From Bacteroidota bacterium (lineage in GTDB: Bacteria > Bacteroidota > Ignavibacteria > Kapaibacteriales > UBA2268), in the NCBI GenBank assembly GCA_022708005.1, contig JAKIZN010000123.1:1-5755 (forward strand): DNA of 5,755 nt, read 5' to 3'. Positions 1 to 5,755 of this stretch are shown in pieces (the first letter of the stretch is position 1; every line of letters begins with the position of its first letter). A program made the position numbers and the translations under genes. The notes beneath the pieces were generated by a model. The model saw only the letters and a program-made list of their open reading frames with translations, had not been told where the DNA came from and ran no database searches.

Positions 1-1215
1 TATGTACCGTTTGCCCATCGATTGGGATTGAGCAAAGTAAAAATGGAGCTTGAAAATCGCTCTTTTTATTATGTAGATCGAAGCGCGTATGAGGCAATAA
101 GAGACTCGCTCAACACTAAGCGCCGCGATTTTATAAATTATATCAAATCATTCACCGATTTAATCCAACAAAGCTTGCGAGATAAGCACATAGAATCCAC
201 TATATCCATAGTGCACAAGCATGAATATGAAATATATCAAATGACTAAGACAGGGAAAAATTTAAGCGAAATAGATAATTTTTACTCGCTTGTAGTTATT
301 CTCCATACCGACGATGTCCATGAATGCTATCGTGCTCACGGTGTGCTTGCAAATGCTTTTCATGCTACCGGATTTGCGGATTATGTAGCAAATCCTAAAA
401 TCGACTGGTTCCGTTCGCTAAATACTGAATTATTCGGACCCGATGGCAAGCGGGTGGAAATCCTTATTCGCACTGAGGAAATGGAGAAAATAGCAGAGGA
501 AGGCTTTGCGGCAAGCTTTACATTGAAATCTGGCAGAATTAGAGCTTTAAAGATTGATGACCAAGATTTGGAAAATTGGGGTTCTTGGATGCAAGATATA
601 GTTCTATCCGAAGGTGAAAAAGCTCCGCAAATAATTTGGGAGTCCATAAAAGTTAATTTGTTTGATGGCGAGCTTAATGTATATACAAAAGATGCCACAA
701 ATATCAAATTGCCACAGGGCGCAAGCTTGCTTGATTTTGCTTTTGCTGTTGATAAAGAGTTAGGTATGAGGTGTATATCAGGCAAAGTGAACGGCACAGT
801 GAAAAACTTAAACTATAAATTAAAAAATAACGATAAAGTCGAAATCATATCTTCTCCTAATAGCATTCCTTCTTATGATTGGCTAAATAGTGTAGTAACT
901 CATAGAGCCGTTTACCATCTCCATAACTACTTTAAAAATAACCCTCATCATATCAACTCCATCAGGCAAGAGCGAGAAAATTACGATGTAAAGCTAAGAA
1001 TTAAAGGCGAAGACCGCGACGGCATGCTGTTAGATATAACCGCCTCAATAGGCTCAAGCAATATAAGACGAGTAAATCTTTACGCTTCCGGCGACCTATT
1101 TGAAGGAGCGATAACAATCCACGTCAAAAATGATGGGCAGCTCAATGAAATTTTTGCAAAGCTCTTGATAGTAAAGGGCGTAACAAGCGTAGAAAGGATT
1201 GCCGATGACGCATAA
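1..1215 (+). CDS. RelA/SpoT-family (RSH) protein, 5'-partial, with degenerate (p)ppGpp synthetase domain
   Basis: RSH enzymes make and/or hydrolyse the alarmone (p)ppGpp in the cytoplasm. The frame is open to the left edge and codons 1-10 read YVPFAHRLGL, the family segment just before the synthetase domain. The start and the HD hydrolase domain therefore lie outside, and the TTG at 22 is not a real start. Counting from base 1, residues about 65-180 are a synthetase-like domain (KHEYEIY, DYVANPK, VEILIRT), 217-283 a TGS domain (KLPQGASLLDFAF), 290-312 the following DWLNSVVTHRA helix, and 328-401 an ACT domain (DRDGMLLDIT). Catalytic positions are altered: the Arg of GRPKH is V71, the Asp of the IFDL motif is S96, NGYQSLHT reads DWFRSLNT, and EIQIRT reads EILIRT. 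The helical and zinc-finger/RIS modules between TGS and ACT are missing. Synthetase activity is therefore unlikely; hydrolase activity cannot be judged here. Family assignment is firm, biochemical role inferred. It ends in TAA, 26 bp before the flippase gene. Confidence 0.92.
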   Translation, partial: YVPFAHRLGLSKVKMELENRSFYYVDRSAYEAIRDSLNTKRRDFINYIKSFTDLIQQSLRDKHIESTISIVHKHEYEIYQMTKTGKNLSEIDNFYSLVVILHTDDVHECYRAHGVLANAFHATGFADYVANPKIDWFRSLNTELFGPDGKRVEILIRTEEMEKIAEEGFAASFTLKSGRIRALKIDDQDLENWGSWMQDIVLSEGEKAPQIIWESIKVNLFDGELNVYTKDATNIKLPQGASLLDFAFAVDKELGMRCISGKVNGTVKNLNYKLKNNDKVEIISSPNSIPSYDWLNSVVTHRAVYHLHNYFKNNPHHINSIRQERENYDVKLRIKGEDRDGMLLDITASIGSSNIRRVNLYASGDLFEGAITIHVKNDGQLNEIFAKLLIVKGVTSVERIADDA

Positions 1216-1241
1216 ACCAAAACTTTGAAAGAAACAAATTA

Positions 1242-2543
1242 ATGAGATTAACCGATCATTTAGATAAAATTTCTTGGTCTGTGGCAGATAAATTTTTATT
1301 TGTTGGCTATGGGCTTGTTACTATATTTCAATTTGAAGCTATGGCGCCCGAGCAAATGGGGCTTTTCGGCTTGCTTTTTGGTATTTTCTCTTGGATATTT
1401 ATTATCAGCGACTCGTTTGCCTTGCAGCCGATAATACAGTTCGGAGCAAAAGCAGAGCAGCGTAGCTTTGTCAATACTATTTCTATGCTGCTGCATATAT
1501 TGATTACCCTCGGCGTTTCCTTTATTCTGTATTTGCTGAAGTCTCCTATTAGTTCGGTATTTAGCGAGCCGCGGTTAGTTGATGTTTTTACGTTTTTACC
1601 GCTGCTGGCATTGTTTAGCATCCCAAGAACATACGCTCTGAAAATATTTTATCGCGATGCCAAAATGAACAATGTTTTTTTCTCGAACTTGGCTTACTTT
1701 GGCGTTATGAGTGCTATGACTTTTTTCTATATTTTCACTAAGTCCTACATTGATTTTTATGATATTGTTACTTTAAACATAGCTGGAAATACAGTTAGTT
1801 CATTGCTTTCGACGCTTTTGATAAAATCTGACCTAAAATTTACTTTGCAAGGAAACATAAAAATCTCCGGAATTGTAAAATTTTCAACATCTTATACATT
1901 AACAAGCGCGATACATTTGACTCCGCGGCAGCTCGATATGTATGTCATACAATACTTTTTCTCAACAAGTGTTACGGGTATTTATTTTTTAGCAAAAAAT
2001 CTTTTCAGGGCATTTGAAGAAATAGTGAATGCTGCCAATGGGTTAGTTTATCCTGCGGCTGTGAGGCAGCTCGCCAAAGATAATAGGGCAGAAATAGTTG
2101 AAATGACCACAAAAGCCGTGTCCTTCCTAATATTTTTTAATTTATTTACAGTTATCGCGCTAAATTTAGGCTTAACGGATATTTTGATAAAACTTTTCCT
2201 TTCCGAAAAATATTATTCGGCAATACCTATGTTCAATATTTTGTCATTTGTGGCTATTGGTCTGCCTTTCACAGCGTACGGCGGCACGATAATAGCTTAC
2301 GGCAGACCCAATGTAACGCTGAAACTGATGACCGTGGCGGCTTGCTTTTGGTTAGTATCATATTACGCTATAGGAAAGATAGGCAACCAAGATTTAGTAG
2401 CAGTTCCGCATATCATATATTATCTTGTGCTTTCAATATTGCTAAGCAATTATGTGAATAAGCATTTTGGATTTTCCTATAAGATGCTTCTTCGCTTTTT
2501 CCCCGATGCTGCGCATTTTATCAAGAAAATGCTGCATAGATAG
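1242..2543 (+). CDS. Wzx-like oligosaccharide/polysaccharide flippase (MOP superfamily)
   Basis: This is an integral inner-membrane protein of 433 residues, the usual length for Wzx/RfbX-type flippases, which move lipid-linked glycan units across the membrane for O-antigen, capsule or exopolysaccharide assembly. By eye there are about 12 hydrophobic segments (for example 15-32, 40-66, 78-99, 145-166, 172-194, 291-311, 328-352, 360-377, 386-405). The family signature is the central stretch 230-276, with LDMYVIQYFFSTSVTGIYFL followed by a helix ending in LVYPAAVRQ. The C-terminus is basic (FIKKMLHR), as expected for a cytoplasmic tail. ATG 1242 is the only credible start: the frame is closed by TGA at 1206-1208 with no other ATG, GTG or TTG between. 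The Shine-Dalgarno is weak (GAAAGAAAC). It lies 26 bp after the RSH gene and probably shares its transcript. No glycosyltransferase or polymerase is visible nearby, so the substrate cannot be named. A related MOP transporter such as a teichuronic or exopolysaccharide exporter is the main alternative. Confidence 0.85.
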   Translation: MRLTDHLDKISWSVADKFLFVGYGLVTIFQFEAMAPEQMGLFGLLFGIFSWIFIISDSFALQPIIQFGAKAEQRSFVNTISMLLHILITLGVSFILYLLKSPISSVFSEPRLVDVFTFLPLLALFSIPRTYALKIFYRDAKMNNVFFSNLAYFGVMSAMTFFYIFTKSYIDFYDIVTLNIAGNTVSSLLSTLLIKSDLKFTLQGNIKISGIVKFSTSYTLTSAIHLTPRQLDMYVIQYFFSTSVTGIYFLAKNLFRAFEEIVNAANGLVYPAAVRQLAKDNRAEIVEMTTKAVSFLIFFNLFTVIALNLGLTDILIKLFLSEKYYSAIPMFNILSFVAIGLPFTAYGGTIIAYGRPNVTLKLMTVAACFWLVSYYAIGKIGNQDLVAVPHIIYYLVLSILLSNYVNKHFGFSYKMLLRFFPDAAHFIKKMLHR

Positions 2544-2562
2544 CGGGCAACGATTATGTTTT

Positions 2563-4839
2563 TCACTCGCCGCGTTCTAATTGCGAAATAACTTTTTCAA
2601 TTTTCGCAATTAGTTCATTTTTTTCGGCTTGCTTGGATTTGCTATTATGCAAAAGTTCGTCAATTTCACGCTCGAGAATTTGAATATGCTTGTAACGTGT
2701 CCTTAATAAGTCTTCCAACGAATCGCTTTTCTTTTGGATGTTGGCGAGTTGTAGTTCCTTCAAAGTTTTTTCGGCTGTCAAATCCATAATCATTTTCTTT
2801 TGCGAATCGATGATATGATTATCTTTCAAATTCTCGATTATTAGCTTGTATTCGTCAATTTGCTTATCTTTTTCGGCGATAGCACTTTTTAAGTCGTCGA
2901 GTTCGCTTTCGAACTGCTCAGCCTTTTCAGAGTTGTCGAGCGGAAAAAGTTCTGGAGCATTGGAATAAACTAACTTTGTCTTGAGTTTATCAATTTGTTT
3001 ATTGAGTTTTTCGATTGCTTTATCCTTTTCGGACAATGTCTTTTCAAGATTAGCGATACTTGCCTTGAATTCCTCTATTCTTTGGCTGCTCGATACTTCA
3101 AAAATCATATCGTAGCCCGATAAACGCTCTCGATTGAGCGACTCGTTCTCTGCTGTAATCTTCTCTAACTCGCCACGCAACTCCGTAAGTTGCTTGTTTT
3201 TATCTTCAACTTCGTTTGCCAAACTTGCATTTTCCGAACTGATTTTTTTTATATCATCTGACATATTTTCTATTTGCGCTCGGCTGTCCGATAATTTTGA
3301 GTTATATTCTTCCATTGTAGCAAGCGTAGCTTTCAGTTCATTATTCACTTTCATTAAAGAGTCGATTTCTTGCGAAGCGGCGTCCAATTTATTGCTGAAG
3401 TCCGAGAGTTGGTTAGTCAGCATACGCTTTTGCTCGACTAGCGATTCATTTTCTTTTTTGGTATGCAAACACTCATCTTCGAGTATCTCAAACTTGCTCT
3501 CCAGCAAAGTATATACCTCGATGTCGTCTAAAAGCTTTAAATTTTCCGCTTGCAGCATACCTAATTTATCGTGCATAGCGATGTTTTTACCGTTCAACTC
3601 TTCTATTTCTTTGCTTTGCGAAGCTATTTGCTCGTCTCTGCTTTGCAGTAAATTTTCTAACGACTCTAATTTTATGCTCAATTCACCAATTTCATCGCTA
3701 AACTGCTTGTTTTTATTTTCAAGCTCAGTCCGCTCTTGCCGCGATTGCTGTGCATCAGCTTGCAAGCGGGCTAATTCTGCTTTTTGCAAATCGTAATCCG
3801 AAGTGTGCTTTTCCATCAAAGCTACTTGATCTTTCAGCTCTAAAATTAAAGCATCGGCGGCAGATAGATTATTCTCGGAGTCGATAAGTTTAGAGCTAAC
3901 GAGCAGCCAATCTTCGTGCTGCTTTTGAACAGCCTTTTCCAACTCGTTAATTTTCAAGTTATGGCTCAAAGTTGATTTTTCATATTCCTGCACTGCGGTT
4001 TGCGAGACGAGCAGTTTGCCCATTAAATCGGCAATCGTTTGCTCATGCGACTTTATGACATGCTCATTTTTTTGTTGCTCTGCCTCGTATTGCTCTTTGT
4101 GTATGTTGAAATTGAGTTCCGATTCCTCCTGCTTGAGAAGCAGCTCCTTATGTGCTTGCTCAAGGCTGTGCAGTTCGGACTTTATTTTTTCATTTTCATC
4201 TTTCGCTTCTGCAAGCTCGTTCTCTTTATTCTTCAAAATGAAAAGCTGGCTTTTTACTTCTGCAAGTTCATTTTTTGCCTTTTGCAATTCATTTTGCTTT
4301 TCGTGTATTTCAAAATTTTTTCTCGTAATTTCTTTTTGAGCGAAAGTAAAGTCGTTGGCTATTTTGGTTAAACTTCCTATTTCCTTTTTGTCGCTTTTCG
4401 ATACCTCGTGCAACTGCTTCAGTTCTAACTCTGCAGCTTCGAGGCTATTTTTGATAGCAGGGATTTCATCAACTTGCCTTTGCAATTCGCTTATTTTTTC
4501 AGTAAGTTTTTCGTTAGTTATCAGCAGCGCTGTTCTTTCTTTAAATACTGGTTCGTACTCAGAAAATTGCTTGCTTATATTATCTAATCTGCTCTGTATT
4601 TCGCTTTTCTCGGCGAGCAAAGTCCTTTCTTTTATAGCACTTTCTTCAAAAGCTATTTGTAAACTTTCGAGCTTGCTATTTTTTTGGTTTAGTGCGCTTT
4701 GCAATTCGTGCAAAGTTGATGCTACTTCGCCATATTTTGAGTTAGATTCTTGGGTAATTTCAGCAGCTTTTTTGATTTTTTCCCAAAGCCCAGAAATTGC
4801 TTTTTGAGTGTCTTCCGATATTTTATTGTCGGTGTCCAT
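2563..4839 (-). CDS. Long coiled-coil protein of unknown function (758 aa)
   Basis: I do not recognise a named family. The sequence is dominated by Glu, Lys, Gln, Ser and Leu with heptad-like spacing of hydrophobic residues almost throughout, so a long, mostly continuous coiled coil is predicted. There are only four prolines (97, 127, 629, 633), one cysteine (457) and two tryptophans (19, 311). The pair P629/P633 (SNAPELFPLDN) marks a likely hinge near residue 630, and segments 595-620 and 647-672 on either side of it resemble each other. No signal peptide, membrane segment, Walker motif or hinge globule is visible, which argues against SMC, Rad50 or a secreted protein; a cytoplasmic structural or scaffold role is an inference. 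The N-terminus (AISGLWEKIKKAAEI) and C-terminus (NELIAKIEKVISQLERGE) resemble short coiled-coil proteins of the ZapB type only in general character. ATG 4839 is chosen as the first ATG; no clear Shine-Dalgarno precedes it. The stop is TGA, 19 bp from the converging flippase gene. Confidence 0.85.
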   Translation of the reverse strand: MDTDNKISEDTQKAISGLWEKIKKAAEITQESNSKYGEVASTLHELQSALNQKNSKLESLQIAFEESAIKERTLLAEKSEIQSRLDNISKQFSEYEPVFKERTALLITNEKLTEKISELQRQVDEIPAIKNSLEAAELELKQLHEVSKSDKKEIGSLTKIANDFTFAQKEITRKNFEIHEKQNELQKAKNELAEVKSQLFILKNKENELAEAKDENEKIKSELHSLEQAHKELLLKQEESELNFNIHKEQYEAEQQKNEHVIKSHEQTIADLMGKLLVSQTAVQEYEKSTLSHNLKINELEKAVQKQHEDWLLVSSKLIDSENNLSAADALILELKDQVALMEKHTSDYDLQKAELARLQADAQQSRQERTELENKNKQFSDEIGELSIKLESLENLLQSRDEQIASQSKEIEELNGKNIAMHDKLGMLQAENLKLLDDIEVYTLLESKFEILEDECLHTKKENESLVEQKRMLTNQLSDFSNKLDAASQEIDSLMKVNNELKATLATMEEYNSKLSDSRAQIENMSDDIKKISSENASLANEVEDKNKQLTELRGELEKITAENESLNRERLSGYDMIFEVSSSQRIEEFKASIANLEKTLSEKDKAIEKLNKQIDKLKTKLVYSNAPELFPLDNSEKAEQFESELDDLKSAIAEKDKQIDEYKLIIENLKDNHIIDSQKKMIMDLTAEKTLKELQLANIQKKSDSLEDLLRTRYKHIQILEREIDELLHNSKSKQAEKNELIAKIEKVISQLERGE
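2577..2624 (+). terminator. Candidate intrinsic terminator of the RSH-flippase unit, inside the converging gene
   Basis: A perfect 12-bp inverted repeat (CTAATTGCGAAA at 2577-2588, TTTCGCAATTAG at 2602-2613) encloses a 13-nt loop. On the plus strand it is followed by TTCATTTTTTT (2614-2624), the layout of a Rho-independent terminator. It begins 34 nt after the flippase stop. On the minus strand no T-tract follows the stem, so it should work only for plus-strand transcripts. The stem is only one-third G/C and the loop is long, which lowers confidence. It overlaps the last codons of the coiled-coil gene. Confidence 0.55.
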
Positions 4840-4869
4840 AAGTTCAATATCTCAATCGTTTTAACGAGA

Positions 4870-4892
4870 TAACAAATAAATATCATTTGTTA
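4870..4892. repeat. 8-bp inverted repeat in the leader of the coiled-coil gene
   Basis: TAACAAAT (4870-4877) and ATTTGTTA (4885-4892) form a perfect dyad with a 7-nt centre, starting 31 bp upstream of the coiled-coil ATG. The position suits either an operator or a weak 5'-leader hairpin. With so A/T-rich a background a chance dyad is quite possible, so function is only inferred. Confidence 0.4.
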
Positions 4893-4916
4893 AATTAGGA
4901 TAAATGGAAATATAAT
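4887..4916 (+). promoter_or_regulatory. Sigma70-like promoter sequence on the plus strand (speculative)
   Basis: TTGTTA (4887-4892) and a perfect TATAAT (4911-4916) are separated by 18 bp, close to the standard -35/-10 layout. It points away from the coiled-coil gene and toward the hairpin at 5067-5096, and no plus-strand gene follows. Such matches arise easily by chance in DNA this A/T-rich, and if the organism is a Bacteroidota relative its primary sigma factor would prefer a different consensus. Confidence 0.2.
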
Positions 4917-4960
4917 AAAAGTTTTTAAAATAACCTAAATAAAGCGTAACGTTTAATGTA

Positions 4961-4980
4961 AAATTTTCTTAAATTTTCTT
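4961..4980. repeat. Tandem duplication of a 10-bp unit
   Basis: Two perfect head-to-tail copies of AAATTTTCTT lie upstream of the likely promoter region of the coiled-coil gene. The A/T tracts recur about every 10 bp, roughly one helical turn, so they could bend DNA or act as an UP-like element; they may equally be a simple replication slip. Confidence 0.5.
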
Positions 4981-5066
4981 TGGAAGTAAACTTTTTGGGT
5001 GATATAGTATTTTCTATAAGCCTTCGATGAGCAAGAAATTGAGTGGGGAGATGTAAACTAAACGAG

Positions 5067-5096
5067 TAAGGGCTGACGCGGATAGGTCAGCCCTTA
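5067..5096 (-). terminator. Candidate intrinsic terminator of the chemoreceptor gene
   Basis: A perfect 11-bp stem (TAAGGGCTGAC at 5067-5077, GTCAGCCCTTA at 5086-5096) with an 8-nt loop is the most stable hairpin seen in the window, with a GGGCTGAC core. It lies 38 nt beyond the TAG stop of the chemoreceptor gene. In the minus direction it is followed by CTCGTTTAGTTTAC, which is T-rich but not a clean T-run; in the plus direction the trailing sequence is TGATTATTTACTTT. Termination of the chemoreceptor transcript is the simplest reading. It also separates that gene from the coiled-coil gene, making an operon less likely. Confidence 0.6.
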
Positions 5097-5134
5097 TGAT
5101 TATTTACTTTGCAACTTGTGTTCTAAATAGTGGG

Positions 5135-5755
5135 CTATTCCGTTAAGTATCGCTGTTGCGGTTTTCCAGCGAGCGGGCGAGCAGAAATTTCGCTATCTAC
5201 TTGGCTGCCTGAAACTTTAAACTGTAGCACTAATTCACGTAAATCTTCCGTTAACTTGGATAGCCCTTCAGATGAATGAGCTATATCGGTTATCCTTCTT
5301 GATGAATCGTGAGTAACTTCGGATATCATGGCAACGTTTTTGGTTATTTCTTCGCCAGTAGAAGCCTGCTCTTCGCTTGCTGTAGCAATTTGACTAATCA
5401 TATCGAGCAGATGCTGCGAGCTAACAACTATCTCTTTTAATGAGGAGCCGGCTTTGTCAGCGAGCAAAATTCCATTTGAAACTTCGTTGTTCCCATTGTG
5501 CATAACTTTGACTGCATTGTCGGTGTCTTTTTGGATGCCCTTTATCATTTGTGCGATTTTTTTCGTTGCTTCTGTTGTCCTTTCTGCCAATTTTCTAACT
5601 TCGTCGGCAACTACTGCAAATCCACGACCTTGTTCGCCTGCTCTGGCAGCTTCAATTGCAGCATTTAATGCAAGTAAATTTGTTTGGTCTGCAATATCAT
5701 TAATTACTTGAATAATTTCACCTATTTGTTGGCTGCTATTACCCAAAGCCTTAAT
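5135..5755 (-). CDS. Methyl-accepting chemotaxis protein, C-terminal signalling domain (5'-partial)
   Basis: Chemoreceptors pass ligand signals to the CheA/CheW kinase complex at the inner membrane and steer flagella or other motility. Only the last 206 residues are inside the window. The frame runs open through the right edge ([14 protein letters not shown]), so the TTG at 5744-5746 is an internal Leu and not the start. Residues about 21-60 carry the near-invariant hairpin tip that binds CheW and CheA ([20 protein letters not shown], then [18 protein letters not shown]). Residues 124-137 ([14 protein letters not shown]) match the C-terminal methylation helix used by CheR and CheB. The helix ends near FKV at 179-181, followed by a short polar tail, and no NWETF-like CheR-docking pentapeptide is present. 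The sensor, membrane and HAMP regions are outside the window, so neither ligand nor topology can be given. It ends in TAG at 5135-5137, with a strong hairpin just downstream. Confidence 0.96.
   Translation of the reverse strand: MKALGNSSQQIGEIIQVINDIADQTNLLALNAAIEAARAGEQGRGFAVVADEVRKLAERTTEATKKIAQMIKGIQKDTDNAVKVMHNGNNEVSNGILLADKAGSSLKEIVVSSQHLLDMISQIATASEEQASTGEEITKNVAMISEVTHDSSRRITDIAHSSEGLSKLTEDLRELVLQFKVSGSQVDSEISARPLAGKPQQRYLTE

Larger units (their letters stand above)
4840..5134. other. A/T-rich non-coding region between coiled-coil gene and chemoreceptor gene
   Basis: No credible gene fits here; the longest readable frames are a few codons, such as a 9-codon ORF at 5027-5056. The left part (4840-5020) is very A/T-rich and should hold the promoter and leader of the coiled-coil gene. 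On the minus strand a weak -10-like TATTAT (complement of 4912-4917) has only a poor -35 match (TTTAGG, complement of 4934-4939, 16-bp spacer), and no clear Bacteroidota-type TAnnTTTG box was found. The right part holds the hairpin at 5067-5096. About 40 bp (5097-5134) between that hairpin and the chemoreceptor stop look featureless. Confidence 0.7.

Noticed and set aside
22..24. TTG as start codon of the RSH gene
   Set aside because: The frame continues to the window edge with conserved RSH residues (YVPFAHRL) before it, so the gene is 5'-truncated by the window.
381..797. Minus-strand 138-codon open frame within the RSH gene
   Set aside because: Lies wholly inside a clearly conserved coding region on the other strand and shows no recognisable domain.
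1296..1621. Minus-strand open frames of 66 and 97 codons inside the flippase gene
   Set aside because: Shadow frames opposite a well-supported membrane protein; no domain and no independent initiation signal.
3134..3796. Plus-strand 220-codon open frame opposite the coiled-coil gene
   Set aside because: Its product is rich in Ser, Phe, Cys and Leu, the expected mirror image of Glu/Lys/Gln-rich coiled-coil codons. The opposite strand has the long, coherent protein.
4016..4807. Plus-strand open frames of 107, 110 and 150 codons
   Set aside because: Same antisense artefact; apparent hydrophobicity comes from reading the complement of Lys/Glu codons and does not show real membrane proteins.
2563..4839. 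Coiled-coil gene as an SMC or Rad50-type ATPase
   Set aside because: No Walker A, Walker B or ABC signature at either end and no globular hinge; similarity to SMC or myosin rods would reflect composition only.
5003..5018. Short inverted repeat TATAG-N6-CTATA
   Set aside because: A 5-bp arm in A/T-rich DNA is expected by chance.
5027..5056. Nine-codon plus-strand ORF beginning MSKKLSGEM
   Set aside because: Too short to support, with no ribosome binding site and no sign of conservation visible.
5454..5711. Plus-strand 85-codon open frame opposite the chemoreceptor gene
   Set aside because: It overlaps the most conserved part of the chemoreceptor hairpin and is explained by that constraint.
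5744..5746. TTG (minus strand) as start codon of the chemoreceptor gene
   Set aside because: The reading frame continues upstream through IKA into the window edge, and chemoreceptors cannot begin inside the signalling helix.

Overview
The window is an AT-rich bacterial stretch carrying four protein-coding genes in two converging pairs. Nothing in it points to a phage, plasmid, insertion sequence, CRISPR array or RNA gene. Ribosome binding sites are weak or absent, the leaders are A/T-rich, and a Rel/SpoT-like protein, a polysaccharide flippase and a chemoreceptor occur together. This would fit the Bacteroidota/Chlorobi/Ignavibacteria side of the tree, but the assignment is only a tentative inference because no marker gene is present.

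Left half, plus strand. The window opens inside a RelA/SpoT-homologue (RSH) gene (1-1215, 5' end missing). Its visible part holds a synthetase-like domain, a TGS domain and a C-terminal ACT domain. The synthetase core has lost several catalytic residues, the TGS domain lacks both of its usual histidines, and the helical and zinc-finger/RIS modules between TGS and ACT are gone. It is best read as a (p)ppGpp-metabolism protein without synthetase activity, possibly hydrolase-only, but the HD domain that would decide this lies outside the window. After 26 bp comes a Wzx-like multi-pass oligosaccharide flippase (1242-2543), probably co-transcribed. A hairpin followed by a T-tract (2577-2624) looks like the terminator of this unit, and it lies inside the 3' end of the converging gene.

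Right half, minus strand. A 758-residue protein (2563-4839) is almost entirely predicted coiled coil, with no signal peptide, no membrane segment and no recognised enzyme domain. Upstream of it is a 295-bp non-coding A/T-rich gap (4840-5134). The gap holds a dyad close to the start codon, a 10-bp tandem repeat, a promoter-like sequence and a strong GC-rich hairpin. That hairpin is the likely terminator of the last gene, the C-terminal signalling domain of a methyl-accepting chemotaxis protein (5135-5755, 5' end missing).

Taken together, the window mixes stress signalling, cell-surface polysaccharide export, a cytoskeleton-like structural protein and chemotaxis. I see no self-evident new multi-gene system. 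The item most worth a second look is the degenerate, domain-trimmed RSH protein, followed by the long orphan coiled-coil protein.
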